Shown one piece after another: positions 23,577 to 35,391 of a stretch of 64,000 bases of DNA. Positions within the stretch are counted from its first letter, which is position 1; every line of letters begins with the position of its first letter. The notes beneath the pieces are model-generated. The model was not told where the DNA came from. It did not search any database and saw nothing but the letters and a program-made list of their open reading frames with translations. The position numbers were made by a program, and so were the translations under genes. The stretch is from Echinometra lucunter (taxonomy: Eukaryota > Echinodermata > Echinoidea > Camarodonta > Echinometridae): contig CM057162.1 in the NCBI GenBank assembly GCA_029962745.1, forward strand, positions 21,851,932-21,915,931, written 5' to 3'.

Positions 23577-26274
23577 TATCATATTCTCTCTCTCTATCTT
23601 TCCATATCCTATTCCTTGTTTTTATTCTGTCTGTCTCTATCTTTCCTTCTGTTTCTCTTTGTTTTTATGCTATCATCATTTCTCACTACCCCTCCTTTTG
23701 TTATATCGTTGTTTTTCATTATACATATGCAGTGTGTCTCAGAATAAATTAAACCGAGATTGATCGATGTTTAATTATATCTTAATCGCAGTTGTGATTA
23801 ATAAGTGGCAAATATTTGTAAAGCTTAGACCCTCTTCTTTCATGCAATGTCACTCATATGATATATATTTCACGCATGAGTGAAAAAAGAGATAATCACA
23901 TCTCTAGAAAGTTCATTTTCTGCTCATTTGTTTTACACCTCAATCGGGAAAAATGAACTAGGGATGACAAAGATAACTTAAATTGAAACTGCATTTCCTT
24001 GATTTTGAAAATCATTTGTTTCTTAACTTCTCACCAATTGTTCGCAGCAATTATTCTCATGAATGGATGCGGAAGTGGTCATCCGTGATCTAAAAACTTT
24101 CGTGTAGACACTCCTGCTATACCACCCTCCTGATCCTTATTGCCCATCACCACCCCACACCACCCCATCCCCATCCGTATTCCCTCCCGGAACCAAAACT
24201 CTACAATCCCCAAGCTCCCTCTCCCTCCCTCGTTATGCGTGTGTGATGGCGTCAGTATGCTGTTATGGTTGTTTGTTCATCTGATGGATAGATTCAGTGA
24301 AACAACACTGCATAACCGATAAATTGCATGTTAAAACCCATCCCTTTACCCTGCTCCTCATCCCCACCCCATCCTTAACCCCACTCGAAACTCCAAACCA
24401 TTAACTCTTCACTCCCTCACACTTCCTCTCTCGTATGCGTGTTTGTATGTTGATGTTATGGCTGTTTGTTCATCTAATAAATATGTTTAGTCAAACACCA
24501 CTGCGTAGCTGTCAATGCTTAAATAATTAATTTATTTCCATAAAAGCTAATCATAAAATGACACTGCTAGACAGACAGCAACATCAGCAACTTGTTAAGA
24601 CTCTCGAGCTCAGAAGGTCGCTATTTCGTTATTAGAAACACTGTTGATCAGTCTGTTGTTAACTGCAAGGTGAATTATGTTAATGAAAACATGGTTCATT
24701 ATTAATCAGCTTTTATCATTCTTGTGAGGTTTTCTACTCACCGCTCCATTTCCTTGATGATCAACCATGCATAAAGTATTTTGTCTTCTTTGTTCACTGC
24801 TAGGACAGGCAGCGGATGCAAACGGATTCATGAAATAAATCATGGAAATGCAAGCATTATTTTAGTTAATCCCGTCTCGTTTTCATCCATTTAGGAGTCA
24901 TATTAAAGAGCAGAAAATGAGCTTTTCTGAAGTATTATTTTCATATCACAGTAAAATAAATATTTTCATATATATCTCTTTGAATTCGAGGTATGGTAGT
25001 GGAAAGGACTTTTAGTAACCCTTCTTCATATTATATAACTCACTCATGCGTGAAGTATTATGAGTGATATATAATAAAAGAAGAGGGTCCAAGCTTTACA
25101 AACATGTATTAATTATTAATTATGATTGTGATTAAAGACATTGGTTAACATTGTTATGATTTTAAAAAAAAAATTGTTTTGTTACTTGAAAATGTTATAA
25201 GCATAAGGGTTATAATATAAAAATATACCAGTCTGAAAGTTTCAAAGTATGATATCTACAGGAAGTATTTTCAAATATCAAAAATGTGAACCAATGTTTG
25301 AAAAAATATACGAGGGTTGGTTGCACAGAATAGACATAAGGAGTGCGCATGCGCGTATGACTCACCTTGCCGCACTGTGTGTATTGGCGTATCACGCGGC
25401 GGGAGGCACATAACGGCATTTTCAATTTCAAGCAAAGTGGTCCTCTTAGTGATTGTCTTGTGAGACGAAGGATAATAAAATCGCCGTTTGCGTCTAACTT
25501 ACACTTTTTCATTCCAAATTATGATTGGTTTCAGGGTTTTTGAGTATAAATACAAGTACTCATACACATGTTTCATCTTAGTTTGAGATTTTTTTAAATC
25601 AGCTACTCACAAAGTTAGCCAATGCCTTTAAGATATGCATAAACATCGATACATCTTGGGGTTTTTTTTTTTCTGGGACACACTGTATATCTTTATCTAC
25701 ATTTTCTTATGCTTCTCTTTGTTTTCATGCTTCTGTTATCTTTTCTCTCTACCCTTCCTTATGATATTACTTGTCTTTATTCTATTTGTCTATGTTTCTG
25801 TTTGTTTCTATTCCTCTGTCTTCCCTTTCTCTCTGTCCTTATGTTTCTAAATGCTTTTTCTACGTGCTTTCTCTCTATCTTCCTTATTTTGTTCCTTTTA
25901 TTCCTTGCTTCATTCTATCATTCTCTAACATTCCATGTTTTTCTTTTTTTTTTTTTTGTCTTGCTGTCAATTTTCTGTTGTATTTGGCTTTAACCTTCGC
26001 TCATCTTCTTTCACCACACGTTTTACTATCTGTTTTTATTTCAATTTTCAACAGTTATCTTCCATTTCTACCATTTCCCAAGTTTCACATTCCCGCGCTA
26101 TCGACACTGTGAACCATTTTCTGGACCACTTCTGTTTGCACTACACAATGGAGCGGTTGCAGAGCGCTTCAGCGAGGAACCGCTCCAGAGGAGCGCTTCC
26201 TGAGCGGATTGTCTGTTTACACTTACCGTTAGAGCGCTCTAATGGGGAGCGCTACAGCAAGTGAGTGTAAACGG
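23577..26274. mobile_element. TIR DNA element (copy 3, truncated by gap)
   Basis: It ends GTGAGTGTAAACGGG at about 26260-26274, and the other end is lost in the gap. The nested inner element is 23729-25688 (CAGTGTGTCTCAG to CACACTG). About 25270-25630 is a mariner-like insertion (TACGAGGGTTGGTTGCA) at the opposite end of the inner element from that in copy 2. Confidence 0.65.
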
Positions 26275-26940
26275 GTCAAAAGGAAAGATGATCTGGCAAA
26301 CAGAATCCTAGAAATGAGCACTAAGATTCGGATTCAGAAGTAAAATGTATATGGCCTGTCCTATTGTATGGCCAGAGCTGAACAGCATGATTCAAGCTGC
26401 AGAAATGTGGTCCTTGAAAATAGGATACCTTGGACTAAGACTCGATAAGGCATTAGTCGATAATCCCTCTTTAACATTATAAGGAAAAAACAACTTCAGT
26501 TTGCTGGGCATATATTATGAGACGAGAATGCACAGAAAACAGGATGCTAACAGGAAAAAAAAAAATCTTTGAGGGAAAGAAAAGCAGAGGTAGGCAACGT
26601 TTCAAAACATGCAAAGCCATTTAGAAAAAAAAAAGCAGCGTGCCCAACCTTGTGAGATACCGCAGGTTACTTTTTTTTTAGTCGACGTTAGCAATATCGA
26701 AACATATACTGTTACGTATGAGGAGTTAGTTCTTTAATCACTCCAAAGCCATTCTTCTCATTCAATAACAACTGAATCTGTACAAGATTACATCATGATT
26801 AATTGCGTTAAAAGCCTTGGAAGAGGCCCAGGTACACCCCAACAGTAGGTTCAAACCTATCAATCCTATTTACATGATATATGTATACCCTTTTCTACTG
26901 TAGATTGTATCACGTTATGCAACAAAGTGAATTTCCTATG
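23577..26940 (-). repeat. Segmental duplication, copy 3, inverted
   Basis: Reverse complement of the left part of the repeat (equivalent to 10520 up to about 13300 in copy 1). Homology continues to AAATTCACTTTGTTG, which is the first sequence after the gap at 10519, so the true homology probably runs on into that gap. Together with copies 1 and 2 it forms a large inverted repeat. Confidence 0.9.
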
Positions 26941-26978
26941 GATTAATAAAGTGAATCTGAATCTGAATACTAATCTGA
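26941..26978 (+). mobile_element. LINE-like 3' tail
   Basis: AATAAAGTGAATCTGAATCT with repeated GAATCT units is the kind of short tandem tail found at the 3' end of CR1/L2-type LINEs. The body is not identified. Confidence 0.35.
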
Positions 26979-27201
26979 TTTTTCTATAATGAGCTGGATT
27001 CTTCAGGTATTTTCTGTAAAATGTCATTTTTGTTTATTTTTTCAATCAATCGTATAAACAGACACCGGACAAAAATAGGCAATTCATAGTGAAACAAGCA
27101 AAATAAAACATAAAATAAAGAAAATGCAGCAAGATGGGCTTTGAAAAAAAAAATCGAATTATTTCACCAGTAACCATCTTTCGAAATGATCATCATTTCA
27201 G

Positions 27202-27552
27202 GTGGTCTGAATTCGAATGTCCCAGTCGTACATACGGTATCCAATGTCATCCTGGAAGCAGGAAAGAAAGCAACACTGGCATGTTATTACAATAGGACCG
27301 TCTATGCCGTGTACTGGAGATACAAAAGCACTTTTACGTCTCCGATGAAACTACTGGTCAATCTTGACAATTATTACGAGGAGGGCAAAAGAAGTGGTCC
27401 AGGGTACGACGAAGGGCGCTTCGACATTACCGATGACTATTATCTCATCATACATGAAGTCCAGGCCACAGACGAAGGAAAATACATTTGTGAAGTTTCC
27501 GATTATGAAACAGGATCAGCCTTCCATAATCACACAGATGTTACTACTGTAG
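27202..27552 (+). CDS. V-type immunoglobulin domain exon (gene A)
   Basis: The exon is bounded by acceptor CATCATTTCAG and donor GTAAAT, and is phase 1 at both ends (117 codons), the usual layout of Ig-domain exons. Numbered from the first split codon, it shows B-strand Cys28 (ATLAC), Trp39 (VYWRY), Arg73 (GRFDITDD), the D91-E-G-x-Y95-x-C97 signature and 69 residues between cysteines, all marks of a V-set fold. Potential N-glycosylation sites are NRT (31) and NHT (110). The paralogue at 57386-57733 matches along its whole length. The 5' signal exon is not in the visible sequence and probably lies in the gap at 23.1-23.6 kb. The next Ig exon on this strand is 24 kb downstream (51643). The domain points to an extracellular ligand-binding or immune-type receptor; the ligand is unknown. 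Confidence 0.85.
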
Positions 27553-27737
27553 GTAAATAACATGGTCTTAAGTAACTAAGGTGTCATGTCCCTTTATGAT
27601 TATTATATCTAAGGAAAGCAGTTTTCGAAATACGCAAATTGTCTCTAATGATCATGAACTGAGAGATTTCATTACATGAAGAGTTCAGTTTGAAAACACT
27701 CTACGACAGTCATAAAACATTTCAGAAGACCTTTATG

Positions 27738-27792
27738 TGTGTGTGTGTGTGTATGTGTGTGTGCACGGATGCGTGTGTGTGGGGGGGGGGGG
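27738..27792. repeat. (GT)n microsatellite and poly-G
   Basis: Alternating GT with interruptions, then twelve or more G. Confidence 0.85.
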
Positions 27793-28199
27793 GTGAGGAA
27801 TAATCATTCGCCTTAGTTGCAAATTCCGTAAGAAACTGTAAGAGTGGTAAATGATGCAATCTTCAGCTTGAAGGGAAAATGGACTATGATGAAATCTATG
27901 GGCCATGTCCCTACTTTGGGCTTGTTGGATAAAATTATAACATCTGGAAATTTATTAATTTGCTAGTATAGGATTATCGATTTCCATCTACTAGAAATCA
28001 CAACAGGCAGGGCAACAAACCTGGTTATTTTGTGTTATTTGGTGATTGTCTTTTTCCGAATATGGCTATTTTTACCCTTTCCTGTAGAAAACCCATTTCT
28101 TTACACATTTTACATGTTTCTGTATCGTTTGTGATAAATGAATATAATGATAATCATGATGATGGTATGGAAAAAATAATATCAATAACAAGAATGATA

Positions 28200-28963
28200 A
28201 TATAGGTTTTTCCGTCCAATTTCGTACTTAGTGCATGCAAAAGTAAAGATAGGTCATTCAATTTCGCACATAGTGCATGAGAAAGTATAAATAGGTCATT
28301 CAATTTCGCGGATAGGGCAGCCAAAATCACCAATCGGAATTCAAATTCGCTATAGTGCAGCCAAAGTGGCCGATTGGCATTCATAATCACTTTAGGGCAA
28401 CCAATTCGCATATCGGCATACAAATTCGTACATAGTGCAACCAAGTTCGCCCGTGAAACCCCCCTCGAGCTAAGTTAGAGCATTCAATTTCGCCATAGGG
28501 CATCCAATTACACAATTTGTGCATCCAATTTAGCACACGTAATGTTTTCTATTTTTTAATGGCTTTCTCACGTTTATATCGTCCACTTTATGAGCTTACT
28601 TTGCCTTTATTACATCAAGTCGCTGAATAAAAATATTTATCGGATGGCCAAAAGGCCTATGAACTAACAGAGTGAAATTTCCTTACATTTCTCTCTGTTA
28701 ATTATATAATATCTCTTTTTTTATCTTTGTAAAGTTTCTTTCATAATGCATATTTTCTTATGGTAATTTGCACCTTCTCTTCAATTATATTTTGACTAGA
28801 CAAATAAATCTTAGCATGTAAACAATATTATGATTTTCTTTCATAATGTATATTTTCTCGTGGTCATTTGCACCATCTCTTCAATTATACATCCATTGAC
28901 TAGAGACATAAATCATAGCATGTATGCAATATCATGATTTTCTTCTTTCATATTGTATAGGCC

Positions 28964-29024
<61 letters not shown>

Positions 29025-29623
29025 TGGTCCGTTTGTGTAGCGCAGCTACTATATGCATATACTCTACTGCGCTCTACAAAGTTAATATTATTACCCCGGC
29101 TGAAGGAGCTGCCATGTAAGGCGCTAACAGGAATTTCTTCCTACCGGGTACCCACTTATACACCTGGGTGTGGAGAGTGGCAAATGTGGATTAATATCTT
29201 GCCAAAAGACGTTAGTGCCAGGCCGGGATTCGAACCGTCAACCCTTTGATTAAGAGTCAAGTGACAGAACCACTACACCATGACACCTCCACTGTACTAT
29301 AGGCCTATACTGTATATCATTTAAATACAGTGCTAACTTGAATGCACTAGTTATGAACATGAATTACCTATGGCGAAATTGAATGCTCTATCTTCAGTCA
29401 AGTTTCCTCCTTGCTAACTTGAATGCACTATGCCGAATCTGAATGCTGTTTTTACACCTTTGATTGCTCTATGGTGAATCTGAATGCCCAATATGAATTT
29501 TTGGCTGCCCTATGGCGATTTTGAATGACTAGTTTGAATTTTTGGTTGCCTTATAGTGAAATTGAATGATCTATTTATACTCTTGCATGCACTAAGTGCG
29601 AAATTGGACGGGAAAACCTATAA
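28200..29623. mobile_element. Long-TIR element built of degenerate subrepeats
   Basis: The left end ATAGGTTTTTCCGTCCAATT mirrors the right end AATTGGACGGGAAAACCTAT. Each arm (about 28200-28530 and 29340-29623) is made of imperfect repeats of about 30-40 bases with CATTCAATTTCGC or GCGAAATTGAATG and TAGTGCA or TGCACTA. A SINE (28966-29290) is inserted in the middle. No coding sequence. Confidence 0.7.
28966..29290 (-). mobile_element. tRNA-Lys-derived SINE with ATT tail
   Basis: Read on the - strand from 29290, the head contains A-box GGTGTAGTGGTTC, an anticodon loop ACTCTTAAT (CTT, lysine) and B-box GGTTCGAATCC, then a body with CCACACCCAGGTGTATAAGT and a 3' (ATT)n tail (28966-29023). Head, body and tail are all present, so the copy looks full length. 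Confidence 0.8.
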
Positions 29624-30036
29624 TAAAACTGATAATAATATCAATAATAATAATGTAAGGGCACGGTTCGGCGAGATGGCCGGTGGCCTCCTACCACCTC
29701 GGCCGTACACGTTTCAAAGAAGAAAAAAAAAATAATCATGAGTTCTGACGAAATTCATAAGGTTGTAAAATAAAGTTATATCAAGTCAGTCGTTCAAAAT
29801 CAGAAATGATGACGGTGACTAAAAGTATACACAGCTGGGCAACCGCTAAACTCGACTAACAAAACATGACGACAAACTAACTCCAACTTAACTATCAACT
29901 GAACTCAACCCTGAACTTAACTCCGAACTTAAACGTTAAGTTTGAAATGCACGTTGACTTTAATTGATCTTTACTTTTTACCACAAATCTTTGGACTTTT
30001 TAATGTACATTGGTGTCATACATTTTGAATATTATT

Positions 30037-30346
30037 TATATTATTTTTGTTCTGCCTGCTAAGCTCCACCCACAAAAAAGCCCTCCAAAGCTAACTGCCT
30101 CTTCTGACATCATCAGTCATTCATCAGTCAGCACGATGAACATGAACAAAAGACATAGGCAGGTCCTTTCCCATCAATTGACCACCTGTTCATAATAGCA
30201 TTGCAAGTTTTCATATAATAGCCCACTACAAGACTTCTTTTCATGGTGTTGTTTCGTATGTCAGTTGATGATGTCAGAGCAGGCAGTTAGCTTTGGGGGT
30301 TGGTTTTTTGTGGGTGGAGCTTAGCATGTAGAACAAAATAATATGC
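30037..30346. mobile_element. MITE with long inverted arms
   Basis: AAGCTCCACCCACAAAAAA and AGCTAACTGCC on the left (30061-30096) pair with GGCAGTTAGCT and TTTTTTGTGGGTGGAGCTT on the right (30283-30323). Outer arms share ATTATTTTTGTTC and GAACAAAATAAT. Confidence 0.75.
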
Positions 30347-30369
30347 ATAATACTTATATTATATTGAAA

Positions 30370-30490
30370 GGCTCTGAATGGGATACCAGAGAATATTCCA
30401 TGAGTTAGGACAAATATTGCACGAACCGAAGATGAGTGCAATATTCGTCCTAACGAGTGGAATATTTCTGGTATTCCATGAAATAAAGCC
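30370..30490. mobile_element. Hairpin MITE
   Basis: GGATACCAGAGAATATTCCA and TTAGGACAAATATTGCAC pair with GTGCAATATTCGTCCTAA and TGGAATATTTCTGGTATTCC. Loop of about 10 bases. Confidence 0.7.
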
Positions 30491-31044
30491 ATTTAGTATA
30501 ATTATAATTATCTATACCCAACAGGAAAGTGATTAAAAATCCAATAAAAACCATATCAGCAACGAAAAAGGGCCCCTCATCATACATTAATTTTGATCAC
30601 ACAAGTTTGACTTACCTCTTAATGACGTCATCTATTTCAAAATCAAAAGTCCCCCAAAGCTTGGCAAATATCCAAACAGGTAAATAAGATGTCCACAGAG
30701 AATTAAACGAGCCACACACAATAGAATCAGTTACAATAGAAATTGTTTTCAAAAGGGAAATCAAATGTCCATGCAGCAAGTCCAATAGCCTCATTAAGGA
30801 GTCAAATATCCACACAACAGAAATTGTGTGTCAATTTGAGTATCATTTCTCTCGTAGGTAAATCAAATGTCGTATAGGTAATTAATGTATCTGTTGACTA
30901 GGCCTAAAGCAGACAGCAAAGATGGTGATATGTCTCAGGTAATGGGAACAAGTGGAAAAAATCTCTCAACCTGAAAGTTTTTGTTTGTTTTTTTCTGTAG
31001 GAAAAAGTGCACATGCATCTATTCATGAAATTACAAGAATATTA

Positions 31045-31490
31045 TTCACAGAAAACTTTTCTGGGTCAAATGACTCGCTTATGTGGGTAATAATTTTGTC
31101 CGTGTGGTGACCCTCTAGAGAAAATATGTAGGTCAATTGACACACATTAGAAGAGTCAATTTACTCACTTCAATAGATTATCTGGGTCAAATGACACATG
31201 TACATAAGTCATTTAACACACATTGAACAATGAGGTGAGTCAGTGGTAATTGATTGACCCATTTTTAGCGTGTCAAATTACCTACTGGAAGGACAGTTAC
31301 CTATGTAGACGAGTCAATTTACCTGCCTATGTAGGTCAAATAACTCACCTAGGTGAGTAATCATTTTGTCCGTGTGGTGACCCTATTAACAGGATTCTGG
31401 TGAGTCAATGACTCATTAATAGGATTCAGGTGAGTCAAATGACACATCACAGGTGAGTTAAATGGCTCAAATCGATGAGTCCAAATGATA
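31045..31490 (+). repeat. Block of TGACTCA-like motifs, left
   Basis: It begins CACAGAAAACTTTTCTGGGT and then repeats, irregularly, semi-palindromes of the form GGTCAAATGACTCAC or GGTGAGTCAATGACTCA. TAATTTTGTCCGTGTGGTGA occurs twice. A related block lies in the opposite orientation at 45855-46102. Confidence 0.65.
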
Positions 31491-31638
31491 CACGTTTCAT
31501 ACATGAAATTAACATTAGATCATTTTATTCAACATTACAACATTTTAAAACAGTTCAAATTACAAAGAATGTCATACAATTTTAACAGTAAACATCTGCT
31601 CTTTTAGCAAAGTCAAGCTTATGAGGTACAGAATAGCC

Positions 31639-31766
31639 CAGGTGTGGGTAAGTCCAAAAGCATGCAGCCAAACTTTGCATCCTTTTAATGATTTTAAGCT
31701 ACTGCAGGCCACAATTTAGCTTCATGGGCCAGATCTGGCCCATGGGCTGGATATTGTCCACCCCTG
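31639..31766. mobile_element. hAT-like MITE
   Basis: Ends CAGGTGTGGGTAAGTC and GGATATTGTCCACCCCTG are imperfect inverted repeats, opening with the hAT-typical CAGG. The 8-bp flanks GAATAGCC and GTATAGCG match at six positions, which fits a decayed hAT target-site duplication. Confidence 0.5.
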
Positions 31767-32552
31767 GTATAGCGTGAGGTTATACAACTGTAATGACCAG
31801 TCATGTCCATAAACTGTACAAAGTTATTTGAACTTTGTGGTACGGTTGCCATGGTAACTATGACAGGATTCAGATTGAGAACAGATATTACCAAAATGAA
31901 CCTGCCCAAATCCAATCCTTTGAGTGTTATGTTGATGATTTGTCATATCTCGAGAAAAGTTTTATAAAATTCACTCCTGTCATTAGGTACAATACATTTA
32001 AAAGATGCAGAAACTCCTATAGACAAAACCTTGATGAACTTCATTTTTATACAGCACCACTGGTAACATAAAATATTGCCCATGGAGATTAACATAATTG
32101 AAAAAATATATACACATGATAATGTATTCAATATTAATATATTCAGTATTGCAAAATGAAGAAAATTAATATTTGAATTTGAAATTGAGGTGCAGTGTAA
32201 CTTTCGAATTGTTTTGGTTAGACACTTACACACCCCAAAATGTGCACTTTGATAATGCACACTTAAAAGTATCCTTAAATTATATAATCATATTCTCTCA
32301 ATATTTCAAGTGAACAACTTTTTTTTTTAATTTATTAAGCCCATTGCCTAGGGAGGGGGGCACTCCTCATTAACCATGCATGAGAATGTTCCAGAATTTT
32401 CAGGAAATCCTGCAAATTTGCTGGCCAAATTTACGCATTTATTTCCAGCCCATTTTAGGGTAATTTTGTCAGGTTCACGTTAATTTTCTGGAATTTTTGA
32501 CCAAGTTCCTGCAAATTTTATATTTTTCATTCTCAAACCTGATTAACAAGGG

Positions 32553-33110
32553 GGTACACTGCAAAAACTGTGATTCATCTGATTCAATATGTGTCCAATC
32601 TATACAGTGTTAATTTACATCCTCTTGTGTTTAATTATAATAACACCAGACACCACAGTGTTCATTTAACTTTGCTGGTGTTAATGTAACACCTTCAAAA
32701 ATTTCACTGCTGGTGTTAAACCGCAAATTTGACACTTTCCCAGATATTAAGGGTTCACAAAAAATAATCCCTCCCCCCCCCAAAAAAAAAAAAAAAAAAA
32801 AAAATCTGAAAACTGAGTTATTTTGAGAAGAGACGACGTTCATGCGATGGCCAAAATTATAAGCTTCTAGTTTTCACTTTTTTTTTTTTTCAAATCATAA
32901 ATATAATTATGGAATTATGCAACTAAATGTTTTTGATTTTAAGGGGGACTTATTCTGACACTGATAGTCTTAATTTAACACTTTCCCGGATTCAATAGGG
33001 GTTCATTCCCATGGGCTGTTAGATTACACCAGACTTGGGTGTTAACAATAATTGGTGTAACCATGGTAACATTGTGATTGTAACAGCAAGTTATTCAAAA
33101 CATTAAAGTT
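32553..33110. repeat. GTGTTAA/TAACACC-rich block
   Basis: It begins CACTGCAAAAACTGTGATTC and carries many copies of (T)GGTGTTAA(T) and TAACACCA in both orientations. Related sequence with TTTTTTGCAATG and GGTGTTA/TAACACC motifs lies at 35210-35300, suggesting two ends or two copies of one transposon family. Confidence 0.45.
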
Positions 33111-33393
33111 TAACGAGCTCCCCCCTGAGGGGGTCAGGACATGTTACTAAAAATAAATAAATTGTATGGGATGTCTATGATTAAAAAAATAAGGATACAA
33201 AAAAAAAACAGCCAAAACGAAATAAAACAAAAGCGAACTACAAGGTATAAAGTCCTCTTCTCAGGATCTCGTTATTTTATTAATAATTTCAAGGAGACTA
33301 TCAACACATCAAATTGTGATCGCAGTAGATTCTAGATCCAATCTAGATCAAGTAAATTGTATTTTTACAATCATGAAATTAATAGGCTAAGAT

Positions 33394-33492
33394 GGTCTAT
33401 TTCTATAGCGAAAGACCGCCGCTAGTTACCAATCAAGAAATACAAGAACGATAATAAAGTGGTCTATTTCTATAGCGAAAGACCGCCGCTAT
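33394..33492 (+). repeat. Direct repeat of 31 bases
   Basis: The sequence starting GGTCTATTTCTATAGCGAAA occurs at 33394-33424 and 33461-33491, identical over 31 bases. Confidence 0.85.
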
Positions 33493-33699
33493 TTAGAATT
33501 ACTTACAAAAGTTGTGCCGAGGGAAAAGAAATAATATTCCAGGTATTAAAAATCCGATTGTTTGATCCCAAACGTTAAATGTCCGAAACCAAGGCGAATT
33601 AGTCGTGGAGAGCGAATTGAGAAAGACGAAAGTCCGGTGTGAAGACAGATGACGAAGAACTCGAGGATTCGATGATCGAGGTTGACGATTACGATGATG

Positions 33700-34165
33700 C
33701 CAATGTTCGACTTCGACTAAAGTTCGACGATGAGGTTGACGAAGAAGATAATGACAATGTTCGACTTCGATGTCGTTGATCGAATAAAGTTAAATTCGAT
33801 GAGGTTGACGAAGAAGATAATGACAATGTTCGGCTTTGATGTCGTTGATCGAATAAAGTTAAATTCGATGAGGTTGACGAAGAAGATAATGACAATGTTC
33901 TACTTCGATGTCGTTGATCGAATAAAGTTAAACTCGATGAGGTTGACGAAGAAGATAATGACAATGTTCGACTTCGATGTAGTTGATCGAATAAAGTTAA
34001 ACTCGATGAGGTTGACGAAGAAGATAATGACAATGTTCGACTTCGATGTAGTTGATCGAATAAAGTTAAATTCAATGAGATTGACGAAGAAGATACTGAC
34101 AATGTTCGACTTCGATGTCGTTGATCGAATAAAGTTCGACGGTGAGGTTGACGAAGAAGAATAAG
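33700..34165. repeat. 69-bp minisatellite, about 6.5 copies
   Basis: Units starting GAGGTTGACGAAGAAGATAA begin at 33732, 33801, 33870, 33939, 34008 and 34077, so the period is exactly 69 bp. The last unit ends with a short indel. Because 69 is a multiple of three, both strands stay open through the array: the + strand gives a 23-residue repeat (RLTKKIMTMFDFDVVDRIKL), the - strand a serine-rich one (RTLSLSSSSTSSNLTLFDQ). No start context, splice site or known domain supports either as a protein. Confidence 0.9.
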
Positions 34166-35391
34166 ATAATGTCCGATGTCGTGGAGCTCTAAAGCTCTAT
34201 GATGACGAGTAAGACATTGTTCGATGATGAGAAAACGATTACTAAGAAGAGCAGTCGAAATTCAAGTCCATCGCTCAATAAGAAACTAGACCTCTAGATC
34301 TAGTTCAAAGTAAATAGATCAAAACGGTTGGCGAAGTAAATCCATGAAATGACGTTAGATGATATCGTTCTCAAATGGACAAGCGAGCTCAGTGCATTGA
34401 GCGAAGCTATCAAGGCGAAGAAAAATTAATGAAAAGAGCTAAGATTAAGAGCAGAGCCCTTGTTGACCTCACGCTAATTCTCGAACTTCTGAACTTCTGG
34501 TGATCCTTTCAAACAATCCGCCAAATTTTCTACCAAACAAGACTTTAGTCCAATCAGATTGGTGTAAAACGCACCAATCAGAAAGCTAAAAATATCTGAC
34601 CAATCACAGCCAAGCAATACAGAAAGGAAAAATGTCCGAGAAGGACTAAAATGTGTTTGTTATTCATCAAAAATCTATCCATATAAAAAGACTGTGATTG
34701 CTAGCCAGAAATCTAGAATAAGACTAAGGACAATAATTAAAAAATCTCTCTATCTAATACAATTTCTTAAAGAAACAAATGGATTACTACGAATTACAGG
34801 CATAAAATTACCTCCAAAAGTTGATTTAGCACACCAGGAACGTACATCGCTACCGCAACCACCGCCAGTCAAGGAAATGTCAAAAGAAAGGAATGCGCGC
34901 ATCCAGAAAAAATGGGCACGCGCGTGCGCGTGGCGAGAAACAACAAAGAGTCACGTGGACCTAAAAAGGTCACGTACAGAGCGTGGGAGAATTTTATTGT
35001 TTGTAAACAAAGGAGCTGAAGGAGAATAAAAGGTCCTAAGACTGGTGGTTGCGCTAACGGAATTAAAACCAAAATGAGCCTTATTTACAAGTCTATCTAA
35101 ACTGCAATATTATTTAACAAACAGACCACAGCTAACATGAGCTGCTACAAAATCACTTTGATCTAAAAGCAGTCCTGCTAAGTGAAGTGTACTATTTTTA
35201 AAATAACAGCTTTTGCAGTGACACCCGGTGGTGTTAACTTGGTTACCATAATACCTAAAGTAACACCAGAAACCATAACACCACTTCAGTGTTTTTTGCA
35301 ATGTATCATGTGCAATTATGGACTTCTGAAAAACACCCTAAACATGTACTTGTGTAGAACATACAATGCACCCTAAACACATAAAATGAAC

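Noticed and set aside
33700..34165. CRISPR-like array
   Set aside because: The units are contiguous 69-bp repeats without unique spacers, in an animal genome; it is a minisatellite.
34694..35029. 111-codon frame after the minisatellite
   Set aside because: No recognised domain, basic low-complexity content and no conserved paralogue in the window.
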